Shown: positions 27,065 to 34,490, counted from the stretch's first letter. The stretch: 64,000 bases of DNA from Arthrobacter sp. UKPF54-2 (GCF_007858535.1 NZ_CP040174.1:2480001-2544000), one strand, 5' to 3'. Notes: a model not told the origin generated them from the sequence alone. Numbers and translations are program-made.

Positions 27065-27228
27065 TTCGAATCTCCTTTGTTGTGCCGATTTCATTGCCAG
27101 CAACGAACGTCTTTGCCGCTGTGGCCCTTATCCGACTGGTGGGCACCTACCCTTGGTTGGTGTCTCACTGAGTATTCGGGCGCTCGGCACAAAGGGATGG
27201 GTGGGATTCGAAATTCTTTTCCGGCGGG

Positions 27229-28617
27229 TCAGTTCCCGCCGGAGCGGCCGTGGGCCAGCCCGGTGGGGAAGCCCACGAGGACGGGTTCGGGCGCACCGCA
27301 GCACCCTCCGGAGATTTCCGCTCCAAAATTCGCGGTGGTGGCGGCCGGGACGTCGCAGCTGGTGCCGATGTCCGAGGAGCAGACGCCGGTCTCGGGCAGC
27401 TCGAGCTGGACGGTGTCGGCGGCCTCACGGTCTCCGGCGAGAGCGGCGGCAACCGAGCGGACCTGTTCGTAGCCGGTGGCCAGCAGGAAGGTGGGTGCCC
27501 GGCCGTAGGACTTCATGCCGACAATGTAGAAGTCCTGCTCCGGGTGGGCCAGCATCTTGGCGCCGTGCGGTTCGACGGTGCCGCAGGAGTGGAATTCGGG
27601 GTCGATCAGGGGGCCAAGTTCCCGAGGCGCTTCGACGCCGGGATCGAGTTCCAGCCGGAGTTCCCGGAGCATGTCCAGGTTCGGTCGGAAGCCGGTGGCC
27701 GGTACCACGACGTCGGCCTCGAGGGTGCGGCCGTCGGTGGCGGTCAGCGTGACGGCGCCGCCCTCCGCGGCGGCGAGGGACGCGATCCCGAAGCCGGTGT
27801 GCAGTTCCACGGTGCCGCTCTTCACCAGGGCGCGGAGCCGGCTGCCGAGCTGGCCGCGGGCGGCGAGGCCGTCGGCGTCGCCTCCGCCATAGACCTTGGC
27901 TGCCGAAGCGCCGCGGATGGCCCACACGATCTTTGTCCCGGGCACCTCGGCTGCGAGTTCGGAGAGGTTGATCAGGGTGTTGGCAGCGGAGTGGCCAGCG
28001 CCGACCACGACGGCGGTGCGCGCGGCAAATGCGGCACGGTCCCGGCCCAGGACGTCCGGCAGCGGGGAAGAGACGTACGCCGCAGCAGCGGTTTCGCCGG
28101 CAGCGGGAAGCCCGGAGGTTCCGAGCGGGTTGCGGGTGGACCACGTCCCGGAGGCGTCGATGACAGCGGCGGCCTGGTAGTCACGGACTTCGCCGTCGGC
28201 GTGCTCGACCCGGACCACGAAGGGAGTGGTGTCACGGTTCCGGCTGTGGGTCTTGTCCATCCCCAGGCGCGTTACCGCGACGACGCGGGCGCCGGTGTGC
28301 AGGCGGGACGCGACCGCGGGCAGGGAAGCGAGCGGGGTGAGGTACTGGTCGATGAGCTCGCCGCCGGTGGGCAGTGCCGTCGGCTCAGGAGCTTCCCAAC
28401 CGGTAGCGGCGAGCAGGCGGAGGGCGGCGGCGTCGGTGTTGTACTGCCATGGCGAGAACAGCCGGATGTGGCGCCACTGCTCGACCGCGGTGCCTGCCGT
28501 CGGACCGGCCTCAAGGATGAGCGGCTCAAGGCCGCGTTCGACCAGGTGCGCTGCCGCGGCGAGGCCGACGGGACCCGCGCCGATGACAGCGACGGGAAGG
28601 GCTGTGGTTACAGCCAT
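27229..28617 (-). CDS. arsO: ArsO-like flavin-dependent oxidoreductase with a cysteine-rich tail
   Basis: 462 residues. Two Rossmann motifs, GAGPVGLAAAAHL (FAD) near the N-terminus and VGAGHSAANTLINL (NADPH) near residue 195, and the AFRPN-like ATGFRPN, place it with flavoprotein monooxygenases found in actinobacterial ars operons (ArsO). The last 60 residues carry five cysteines (GVCSSD, TSCD, GGCCGAPE) not needed for the flavin fold and suited to binding a trivalent metalloid or a metal. It follows arsC on the same strand. Its exact reaction is not settled. Confidence 0.8.
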   Translation of the reverse strand: MAVTTALPVAVIGAGPVGLAAAAHLVERGLEPLILEAGPTAGTAVEQWRHIRLFSPWQYNTDAAALRLLAATGWEAPEPTALPTGGELIDQYLTPLASLPAVASRLHTGARVVAVTRLGMDKTHSRNRDTTPFVVRVEHADGEVRDYQAAAVIDASGTWSTRNPLGTSGLPAAGETAAAAYVSSPLPDVLGRDRAAFAARTAVVVGAGHSAANTLINLSELAAEVPGTKIVWAIRGASAAKVYGGGDADGLAARGQLGSRLRALVKSGTVELHTGFGIASLAAAEGGAVTLTATDGRTLEADVVVPATGFRPNLDMLRELRLELDPGVEAPRELGPLIDPEFHSCGTVEPHGAKMLAHPEQDFYIVGMKSYGRAPTFLLATGYEQVRSVAAALAGDREAADTVQLELPETGVCSSDIGTSCDVPAATTANFGAEISGGCCGAPEPVLVGFPTGLAHGRSGGN

Positions 28618-28665
28618 GGTGTCCTCTGTTTCTTCCGGTGGTGCTCTAAGAGCGGGTGGTGGCGG

Positions 28666-29088
28666 TTACTTGGCGGCCGGGGTGAGGGAAGCGATGAGGT
28701 CCTCGATGCGGGACTTGATCTCGTCGCGGATAGGTCGGACGGCGGCGACTCCCTGGCCGGCCGGGTCCTCGAGTTCCCAGTCCTCGTAGCGCTTGCCCGG
28801 GAAGATCGGGCAGGTGTCGCCGCAGCCCATGGTGATGACGACGTCGGACTCCTTGACCGCCTCGGTGGTCAAGACCTTCGGGATCTCGGCGGACATGTCG
28901 ATGCCGAGTTCGGCCATGGCCTCGACGGCGGCCGGGTTGACCTTGTCCGCAGGCTGGGAGCCCGCGGAGCGGACCTCGATCGCACCGTTGGACAGGGTGG
29001 TCAGGAAAGCGGCGGCCATCTGTGAGCGGCCGGCGTTGTGGACGCAGACGAAAAGGACGGAGGACTTCTTGGCGGTTTCGATGCTCAT
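28666..29088 (-). CDS. arsC: Arsenate reductase ArsC (low-molecular-weight phosphatase type)
   Basis: 140 residues. The P-loop CVHNAGRS (C-x5-R) is at the N-terminus and the redox pair is in MGCGDTCPIFPG, as in the thioredoxin-linked ArsC of staphylococcal plasmids. It reduces arsenate to arsenite in the cytoplasm; in actinobacteria the reductant may be thioredoxin or mycothiol. ATG 29088 has AGGAG 7 nt upstream. Two operator-like repeats lie ahead of it. Confidence 0.93.
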   Translation of the reverse strand: MSIETAKKSSVLFVCVHNAGRSQMAAAFLTTLSNGAIEVRSAGSQPADKVNPAAVEAMAELGIDMSAEIPKVLTTEAVKESDVVITMGCGDTCPIFPGKRYEDWELEDPAGQGVAAVRPIRDEIKSRIEDLIASLTPAAK

Positions 29089-29162
29089 GGTGTTTCTCCT
29101 GGAATCAGTGGGTTTGGTCGGTTTGTGATGAGGTCGTCGTCCCCGCACCCTACGAACAAGAC

Positions 29163-29217
29163 ATCGATGTTTGTCGATGAATGAAGCATCAGACAATAAA
29201 TCGATATTTGTCAATAT
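29163..29217. promoter_or_regulatory. Two ArsR-type operator copies upstream of arsC-arsO
   Basis: ATCGATGTTTGTCGATGA (29163-29180) and ATCGATATTTGTCAATAT (29200-29217) match at most positions and lie 37 bp apart in an AT-rich stretch. A third copy is found before arsR at 30720. They lie between the ArsR-ArsC fusion's 3' end and arsC. Confidence 0.65.
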
Positions 29218-29233
29218 TTACGGGGCTCGGGTT

Positions 29234-29908
29234 TTAAGCCGCGTGCAGGCGGGGTGCCAGGTCGCTGATGCGGCGGGCGATGTCGGCGAAGGCGCCCTCG
29301 AAGGCGTCCGCCGTGTTCAATCGCAGCGGATCCGGAACGGACCAATGGATCCCGCCCAGGCCCGGGATTTCTTCGTGGGCGTTGTCGCACACGGTCACGA
29401 CGAAGTCTTCATCGTGTGCCACCTGATCCAGCAGGCGCGGGGGGAGATCCGAGAGGGCGACACCGTGGCGGCGGGCAACGTCAACGGCGCCCGGGGCGAT
29501 GCGGTCCGCGGGGTGCGTACCGGCGGAGGTCGAGGGGATGTCGCTGACGTGGCTCCAGAGGGCGGCGGCCAGCTGGGACCTGGCGCTGTTCCGGGTGCAG
29601 ACGAAGAGGACGCGGCGGACTCCGTGTTCAGCCCTGGGCATCAGGCCTTCCAACGCTCCGGGGGCAAGTTTGATGTAGCTGCGGCGCTTATCTGCTTCGG
29701 AACGGTGGCGGGTCGTCAGGCCCGCGCTTTCCAGTGTGCGCAGATGGTGGGACAGCAGGTTGGACGGCATCCCGAGTTCGGCCTGCAGTTCCGTCGGGGA
29801 AAGGTCTCCCAGGGTCAGCAGGTCCACGATGTGCAGCCGCGCAGGGTCCGCAAGGGCGGCGTGCCTGGCGACCCGCGTCCGAAAAACTTCAGCTGGGTCA
29901 GTATTCAT
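29234..29908 (-). CDS. ArsR-type repressor fused to a low-molecular-weight phosphatase/ArsC domain
   Basis: 224 residues. Residues 1-90 are an ArsR winged HTH (ALADPARLHIVDLLTLGDLS, SHHLRTLESAGL); residues about 97-224 are an LMW phosphatase/arsenate reductase domain with the loop FVCTRNSARS. The HTH half has no cysteine. The only two cysteines are in the P-loop and in VTVCDN, so metalloid sensing may rest on the catalytic pair. ATG 29908 is within an AT-rich palindrome and divergent from the channel gene. The longer open frame upstream is the shadow of that gene. Confidence 0.88.
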   Translation of the reverse strand: MNTDPAEVFRTRVARHAALADPARLHIVDLLTLGDLSPTELQAELGMPSNLLSHHLRTLESAGLTTRHRSEADKRRSYIKLAPGALEGLMPRAEHGVRRVLFVCTRNSARSQLAAALWSHVSDIPSTSAGTHPADRIAPGAVDVARRHGVALSDLPPRLLDQVAHDEDFVVTVCDNAHEEIPGLGGIHWSVPDPLRLNTADAFEGAFADIARRISDLAPRLHAA

Positions 29909-29944
29909 TGATTCAATTTTGACTGAGTAAATATCGTGAGTCAA
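29907..29944. promoter_or_regulatory. Nested palindromes between the fusion regulator and the channel gene
   Basis: ATTGA-T-TCAAT (29907-29917) overlaps the fusion gene's start codon. TTGACT (29919-29924) and AGTCAA (29939-29944) form a second inverted pair 14 nt apart. The sequence is far more AT-rich than its surroundings and is the only space for the divergent promoters. Confidence 0.5.
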
Positions 29945-29953
29945 GCTGTGGGT

Positions 29954-30694
29954 ATGACTTCTCAACAACCGCCGCTGTGGCGCCGTGCCGTCGCCGAACT
30001 GCTTGGCACCAGTTTGCTCGTGATGATCGTTGTCGGTTCCGGGATCGCCGCGGAGCGGCTCTCGCCAAACGACGTCGGCCTGCAGCTGCTCCAGAACAGC
30101 ACCGCCACGGTATTGGGACTGACGGTCCTGATCGTGGTCCTTGGGCCCGTCAGCGGCGCCCACTTCAACCCCGTGGTCTCCCTCGCCGATTGGATCCTGG
30201 GCAGGCGCCGTGGCACGGGCCTGACCCTGCAGGATCTGGGCACGTACATCGTTGCGCAGACCGTGGGTGCAATCAGCGGCAGCGTCGTGGCGAACGCCAT
30301 GTTTGACGTGGGCACTTCCATCTCGGTCAAGGACCGGGCCACCACCGGGCATCTGCTCGGCGAGGTCGTCGCCACTGCCGGTCTCGTCCTGCTGATCTTC
30401 GCCCTCGCCGCCACCAAGCGCGGCGTCCTCGCCGCTCCGGCCGTGGGCGCCTATATTGGGGCCGCTTACTGGTTTACGTCGTCGACGTCGTTCGCGAACC
30501 CGGCCGTGACGGTGGGCCGCATCTTCAGTGACACCTTCGCGGGCATTGCCCCGGCCTCCGTGCCCGGCTTCGTGATGGCGCAGCTGGTCGGGGCGGCCGT
30601 GGGCCTTGGCCTGCTCCTCATGCTGTTCCCCTCCGCGGCCCGCTCCGCGGACGGCGCCGTCGTCCCGCACGAGGAATCGCCCGTCAAGGCATGA
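29954..30694 (+). CDS. MIP-family channel (aquaglyceroporin-like) in ars context
   Basis: About 246 residues with six spans and two half-helices bearing the MIP motifs HFNPVVS and FANPAVT (first loop NPV instead of NPA). Genes of this family within ars operons (AqpS in Sinorhizobium) let arsenite leave the cell after arsenate reduction. No ArsB or Acr3 pump is present in this window, which fits that scheme. ATG 29954 avoids the operator; GTG 29936 is the alternative. Confidence 0.85.
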   Translation: MTSQQPPLWRRAVAELLGTSLLVMIVVGSGIAAERLSPNDVGLQLLQNSTATVLGLTVLIVVLGPVSGAHFNPVVSLADWILGRRRGTGLTLQDLGTYIVAQTVGAISGSVVANAMFDVGTSISVKDRATTGHLLGEVVATAGLVLLIFALAATKRGVLAAPAVGAYIGAAYWFTSSTSFANPAVTVGRIFSDTFAGIAPASVPGFVMAQLVGAAVGLGLLLMLFPSAARSADGAVVPHEESPVKA

Positions 30695-30719
30695 CATCGG
30701 CAGCCCTCCGAGTGCCTAT

Positions 30720-30737
30720 ATTGATGATTGTCAATGT
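30720..30737. promoter_or_regulatory. Third ArsR-type operator copy, upstream of arsR
   Basis: ATTGATGATTGTCAATGT matches the two copies at 29163 and 29200 (shared pattern AT-Y-GAT-R-W-TTGTC-R-AT) and ends 17 nt before the arsR start. Confidence 0.6.
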
Positions 30738-30754
30738 CGCGGCATAATGGTCCT

Positions 30755-31102
30755 ATGAACGTGATGCCTGTCATCGAAGCCACGGAAGAATCCTGCTGCG
30801 CCCCGGCGGGCATGCCGGCCCTTGGCCCGGAGGAGGCGAAGCGGACAGCGCAGGTCTTCAAGGCCCTCGCCGATCCAAACCGGATTCGGCTGCTCTCGAT
30901 CGTCAAAGGGGCCGACGGCGGCGAGGCCTGCGTCCGCGACCTCACTGAGCCGCTGGACCTGGGCCAGCCCACCGTCTCCCATCACCTGAAGATCCTGGTG
31001 GACGCAGGCTTGCTGCACCGGGAGAAGCGCGGCACCTGGGCCTACTACTCGCTCGTCCCAGGCGCCCTCGAGCAGACGGCCGGCCTCCTGGCGTCCCTGT
31101 GA
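30755..31102 (+). CDS. arsR: ArsR-family arsenic repressor
   Basis: 115 residues, SmtB/ArsR fold (VFKALADPNRIRLLSIV, recognition helix QPTVSHHLKILVDAGL). An N-terminal pair SCCAP (Cys14, Cys15) and Cys59 in EACVRD are placed much like the As(III)-binding cysteines of Corynebacterium glutamicum ArsR, unlike the helix-3 site of plasmid R773 ArsR. ATG 30755 is preferred since the operator covers the upstream frame. It probably represses its own unit and, through matching operators, arsC-arsO. Confidence 0.9.
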   Translation: MNVMPVIEATEESCCAPAGMPALGPEEAKRTAQVFKALADPNRIRLLSIVKGADGGEACVRDLTEPLDLGQPTVSHHLKILVDAGLLHREKRGTWAYYSLVPGALEQTAGLLASL

Positions 31103-31395
31103 GCCAGAGCCCGGTGTCCGACGTCGTCGTCCGGCCGATGCGGGAATCCGATTGGCCCGGGGTGTGTCGGATCTATGCGGAGGACATCGCTACGGGCCAG
31201 GCCACGTTCGAGGTCGAGCCGCCCGATTGGAGCCGTTTCGACGCTGCGCGGCTTGCCAACCACCGGTTGGTGGCGCAGGCGCCCGACGTCGGGATTCTCG
31301 GCTGGGCGGCGGCCTCCGCAGTCTCCGGCGGCGGGAAAGAATCGCACGGATGGCCCACGGTCCTGCGGCAGGCCGTTGGAGGGGCACTGTCCTGA
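31099..31395 (+). pseudogene. Truncated GNAT acetyltransferase (ArsN-like)
   Basis: 98 residues, beginning VVVRPMRESDWPGVCRIYAED and continuing TFEVEPPDW, as in phosphinothricin/ArsN acetyltransferases of about 160-170 residues. After ILGWAAASAVS the sequence leaves the family, runs 20 residues of unrelated sequence and stops, so the acetyl-CoA-binding motif A is missing. No other frame restores it. GTG 31099 overlaps the arsR stop (GTGA), showing it was the second gene of this operon. Confidence 0.75.
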
Positions 31396-31497
31396 TCGAG
31401 CGGCGCTCGCAGGTCCTTTAGTTCTTGCGGTGCCAGCACGGCGTCGTCCAAGGTGGTCCTGTCAGCTGTCGACGCGACAGCAACTAAGGAGGGCGCC

Positions 31498-31731
31498 ATG
31501 AATGCCGAGACCCCCACCACCGAGGCCCGGCTGCTCGCAATGCTGGAGAACATCAGGACGGCGGCGGCCAACACGCGCCAGACGATGGATTCATCGGGCG
31601 ACGAGAACTGGGTGCAGGACGGCGAGTCGGATGCCGAGTACTTGCGGTCGATCCAGCGGGACACGGTCGCCAGGCTGGACGCCACTGCCCGGGAGGTCGA
31701 AGCGCTGCTGGCCGAACGCCGGGATTTCTGA
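31498..31731 (+). CDS. Small acidic hypothetical protein
   Basis: 77 residues, mostly helical by composition, rich in Ala, Glu, Asp and Arg. It has no cysteine, signal peptide or membrane span. ATG 31498 has a near-perfect AAGGAGG 5 nt upstream, which makes real translation likely. I do not recognise the family. It sits just after the truncated acetyltransferase. Confidence 0.6.
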   Translation: MNAETPTTEARLLAMLENIRTAAANTRQTMDSSGDENWVQDGESDAEYLRSIQRDTVARLDATAREVEALLAERRDF

Positions 31732-31920
31732 ACGGGTCACACAGCCCGGGCCGCACGCGGTGCTGGGGCTGGAGTACACGTCACGCGGGCCGGGAACTCA
31801 GTGCTGTCAGGGCCGACAACGTCCGTAGGAACGGCGTCCGCGGGTGTGCGGCGGCGATCAAGTTGTTGCTGGGGCCCGCTCCAACGAAAGAACCCCGGTC
31901 CGAAGACCGGGGTTCCAGTG

Positions 31921-32002
31921 TGCGCAAGGGGGGACTTGAACCCCCACGCCCGAAGGCACAGGAACCTAAATCCTGCGTGTCTGCCAATTTCACCACTCGC
32001 GC
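31921..32002 (-). tRNA. tRNA-Leu (anticodon TAG)
   Basis: 82-nt cloverleaf with acceptor GCGCGAG/CTTGCGC, anticodon stem CAGGA/TCCTG around loop TTTAGGT (anticodon TAG), a long variable arm (TGCCTTCGGGCG) typical of class II tRNAs, and T-loop GTTCAAGTC. No CCA is encoded. Confidence 0.95.
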
Positions 32003-32109
32003 GCGGCGCCGTCGTCCGCAGGTCCCGCAGGACCCCGACGGCGGATGCCAGACATCATTCTACATTCGGCTCACCCGTGCGGTGCCCGCGGAAATGGGGG
32101 GGGCGCCGG

Positions 32110-32583
32110 CTAGGCGTCGAGTTTCAGGTCCCGGCGCAGCTTGGCGACGTGGCCGGTGGCGCGCACGTTGTACTGGGCCAGCATGACCCTGCCGTCGGGG
32201 CCGACCACCACGGTGGAACGGATGAGCCCGTCGTAGGTGCGGCCGTAGTTCTTTTTCTCGCCCCACGCTGCATACGCCTCGGCTACCGCATGGTCCGGAT
32301 CCGAGAGCAGCGGGAAGCTGAGTCCCTCGGCCGCGGCGAAATCGGCAAGCTTCTCCACGGGGTCGGGGGAGATGCCCACCACCTCGTAGCCTGCCCCTTG
32401 GAGGGCGGGGAGCGAGTCGCGGAAGTCGCAGGCCTGCTTGGTGCACCCGGGTGTGGCGGCCGCGGGGTAGAAGTAGACAACCGTGTTCTTGCCGCGGAAG
32501 TCCCGCAGGCCGACGTCGTGTCCGGCCGCGTCCTGCAGTCGGAAATCGGGCGCGTCGTCCCCGGGGACGAGTCGTTCAGGCAT
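32110..32583 (-). CDS. bcp: Thiol peroxidase, Bcp-type peroxiredoxin
   Basis: 157 residues, thioredoxin fold. The peroxidatic cysteine is in TPGCTKQACDF with the resolving cysteine five residues on, the Bcp/PrxQ arrangement. It reduces hydroperoxides in the cytoplasm with thioredoxin. ATG 32583 has AAGGAG 6 nt upstream. It is divergent from a MarR regulator across 86 bp, a layout that suggests peroxide-responsive control. Confidence 0.94.
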   Translation of the reverse strand: MPERLVPGDDAPDFRLQDAAGHDVGLRDFRGKNTVVYFYPAAATPGCTKQACDFRDSLPALQGAGYEVVGISPDPVEKLADFAAAEGLSFPLLSDPDHAVAEAYAAWGEKKNYGRTYDGLIRSTVVVGPDGRVMLAQYNVRATGHVAKLRRDLKLDA

Positions 32584-32656
32584 GTTCTTCTCCTTGACAA
32601 AATTGCGGATTTCCAGCCTAGTGAGCGCGGGGGCGGGCGGCCAATCCTACAGTCGT

Positions 32657-32662
32657 TATACT
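32657..32662 (+). promoter_or_regulatory. -10 element for a leaderless marR gene, with overlapping palindrome
   Basis: TATACT ends 7 nt before ATG 32670. ATAC (32658-32661) and GTAT (32668-32671) make a short inverted repeat over the same bases and could serve autoregulation. Confidence 0.5.
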
Positions 32663-32669
32663 CTTTGGT

Positions 32670-33158
32670 ATGCCTGATATGGATCGCTGGCCCACTGGCC
32701 GCCTACTGTCCACGGCAGCACGCCTTGTAGAACACGCCTGGAACGAGAAGCTCGGGGCCATCGGCCTTACCCACGCCGGGGTGATTGCGATGGAAGTGCT
32801 CTCCGCCCAAGGACCCATGACCCAAGCGCAACTGGCGCAGCTCGTCCGGGTCCAAGCCCAGACCATGGGCAAGACCTTGAGCCGGCTCGAAGCCCACGGC
32901 CACATCTCGCGGGAGCGCAGCGCCTCCGACCGGCGCAGCCATGTGGTCACGCTGACCGACCGCGGCCGCGAAGCCGTTGCCGCCGCCGCGGACATGGAGC
33001 GCTCCGTGCTTGCCGCCGCGTCGATCGACCCCGATTCCCTCCGGCACGAACTGCAGTCCGTGGTCCGAGAATTGGCGAACCGGATCACCACGACGGAGGC
33101 AACAGCCCTCGTGATCGCGGATCCGGCGGTCCCTGTCGAGGCGAACCACGTCAATTAG
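32670..33158 (+). CDS. MarR-family transcriptional regulator
   Basis: 162 residues, MarR winged HTH (MTQAQLAQLVRVQAQTMGKTLSRLEAHGHISRERSASDRRSH across helices and wing). It has no cysteine, so direct thiol-based peroxide sensing of the OhrR type is unlikely. No ribosome-binding site precedes ATG 32670, in keeping with a leaderless transcript. It is divergent from bcp. Confidence 0.9.
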   Translation: MPDMDRWPTGRLLSTAARLVEHAWNEKLGAIGLTHAGVIAMEVLSAQGPMTQAQLAQLVRVQAQTMGKTLSRLEAHGHISRERSASDRRSHVVTLTDRGREAVAAAADMERSVLAAASIDPDSLRHELQSVVRELANRITTTEATALVIADPAVPVEANHVN

Positions 33159-33179
33159 GACGGCGCGACTGGGGGAGCC

Positions 33180-33383
33180 ATGCGCCGTCGCATAGTCACC
33201 ATCACGGTGACCGCTGCCCTCTGTGTGGGCTGGTATTTCTTCATTGCGCTGGGCCACAACGCCACCACCATGCGGCACGGCTCCACGACAGCCCTCTTCG
33301 TAGCCAGCGCCCGGGGTGCGGTGGGCGTCGCGCCGCCGATGCTGGCGCGGCGGCGCGAGGTGCGTCCTGCCGGGCACACCTGA
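33180..33383 (+). CDS. Small single-span membrane protein
   Basis: 67 residues. A basic start (MRRRI) is followed by one hydrophobic segment (VTITVTAALCVGWYFFIAL) and a basic tail. A GGGGGAG ribosome-binding site lies just before ATG 33180, 21 nt after the marR stop, so it may be cotranscribed. Function unknown. Confidence 0.5.
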   Translation: MRRRIVTITVTAALCVGWYFFIALGHNATTMRHGSTTALFVASARGAVGVAPPMLARRREVRPAGHT

Positions 33384-33430
33384 CCGTGTCATGACCCGTG
33401 GGCGAAGGCCGCCTCGCATAAGGTTTTCCT

Positions 33431-33565
33431 ATGGAAACGGCGCCGCCACCCGAACTGGACGGGCAGACCTCGATCAACGAGCTGCTTGATGAGCCCGTCG
33501 GGGCCGCCCCGCTCCAGCTCGCGCTTCCCATCCATTTCCAACTGGCGGCGGCCGGCCAGCGCTAG
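33431..33565 (+). CDS. Possible 44-residue small protein
   Basis: ATG to TAG frame encoding METAPPPELDGQTSINELLD and then a hydrophobic C-terminal half. No ribosome-binding site. The composition is protein-like, but evidence is thin. Confidence 0.3.
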   Translation: METAPPPELDGQTSINELLDEPVGAAPLQLALPIHFQLAAAGQR

Positions 33566-33641
33566 GCGAGGTTACGGCCTGTTGGCCGGGGCTGCCGGAC
33601 GAAATCGTGCTGAAATCCCGCGGCCCGCTCGGCGCGGAACG

Positions 33642-33647
33642 TAGGAT
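33642..33647 (+). promoter_or_regulatory. -10 element for a leaderless secreted-protein gene
   Basis: TAGGAT ends 7 nt before ATG 33655, with no ribosome-binding site. Confidence 0.5.
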
Positions 33648-33654
33648 AGCTAGG

Positions 33655-34188
33655 ATGAGAACGCGTAGGAGTGCCATAGCCGGCACGGCCCTGACCGCCC
33701 TCGCCCTCGCCGCCCTTGCTGTCGCCGCACCTGCCGCCGCGGAGCCGTGCGGGCCGGTGGTGGTGGATCCCCTGGGCCTGTGCCAGTCGCCGTCCACCCC
33801 GAGCCCAAAGCCGTCCAACACCCCCAAGCCGTCGCGGACGGCCCCGCCCGCGCCGTCGGCGCCTCCGGCGGCGCCCGCTCCTGCGGTTCCCCCTGCGCCC
33901 GCGCCCAGCGCGCCGGAGACCTCCCCGGCTTCCGCCGTCGCCCCGGCCTCGCCGGCCGGGCCCGCCACTCCTTCGGCAGACCTTCCCACCCCGTCCGCCA
34001 CCGGCACGACGACGGCGACCCCGTCCGTCTCGACCTTTCCCGCCGTGCAGACGGCCGACGCCGCCGCCGGTCCCCGGGCCGCCGGGGCCGAGACCAGCGC
34101 CGGCGCCGTCCTGCTCGCCCTCGGCGGGCTGCTCATGACAACCTCCGCGGCCCTGGGACTCAGCCGCCGCCGCGACCGCCTGCCCTGA
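33655..34188 (+). CDS. Secreted Pro/Ala-rich protein with C-terminal membrane anchor
   Basis: 177 residues. Signal peptide to about residue 30 (ending AAPAAAE), a short segment with two cysteines (EPCGPVVVDPLGLCQS), about 90 residues of Pro/Ala/Ser/Thr spacer, then STFPAVQTADAA, a hydrophobic span (SAGAVLLALGGLLMTTSAALGL) and a basic tail SRRRDRL. This is the layout of a wall-anchored protein, but there is no LPxTG. The VQTA motif is shared with the repeat protein at 50855. Confidence 0.75.
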   Translation: MRTRRSAIAGTALTALALAALAVAAPAAAEPCGPVVVDPLGLCQSPSTPSPKPSNTPKPSRTAPPAPSAPPAAPAPAVPPAPAPSAPETSPASAVAPASPAGPATPSADLPTPSATGTTTATPSVSTFPAVQTADAAAGPRAAGAETSAGAVLLALGGLLMTTSAALGLSRRRDRLP

Positions 34189-34246
34189 GCCGAGGCCGAC
34201 CCCCGGCGCGCGGGCTGAGTCAGGGCAAACAATTCCGGGCAACGCA

Positions 34247-34291
34247 AAAACCCCGCCCTGTTCGCTTTTCAGCGAACCAGGACGGGGTTTT
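34247..34291. terminator. Bidirectional intrinsic terminator
   Basis: A long stem AAAACCCCG...TTCGC / GCGAA...CGGGGTTTT with loop TTTTCA and runs of A and T at its ends. It separates the secreted-protein gene from the opposite-strand tRNA-Lys. Confidence 0.85.
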
Positions 34292-34296
34292 CTCTG

Positions 34297-34372
34297 TGGT
34301 GCACCCCCCGGGACTCGAACCCGGAACCCATTGATTAAGAGTCAATTGCTCTGCCAGTTGAGCTAGAGGTGC
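34297..34372 (-). tRNA. tRNA-Lys (anticodon CTT)
   Basis: 76 nt including an encoded CCA. Acceptor GCACCTC/GGGGTGC, D-arm TAGCTCAACTGGCAGAG, anticodon stem ATTGA/TCAAT with loop CTCTTAA (anticodon CTT), T-loop GTTCGAGTC. Confidence 0.96.
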
Positions 34373-34490
34373 AGCTGTTGTTTTCGTTCCCCTCGGGCTT
34401 TTTATTTCCCGCGGTGTTCTCCGCAACGACATGAAACTCTACACGAGTTTTAGTGCAGTGTGAAATCGGGATGTGCACGCCGGGGTGAGG

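Noticed and set aside
31173..31685. Minus-strand open frame of 170 codons across the broken acetyltransferase
   Set aside because: Considered as a remnant of an inserted gene explaining the truncation, but no family resemblance or start signal was visible.
27229..31731. Arsenic island as a recently transferred mobile element
   Set aside because: No transposase, integrase, flanking repeats or tRNA junction is seen; only the promoter gaps are AT-rich, not the genes.
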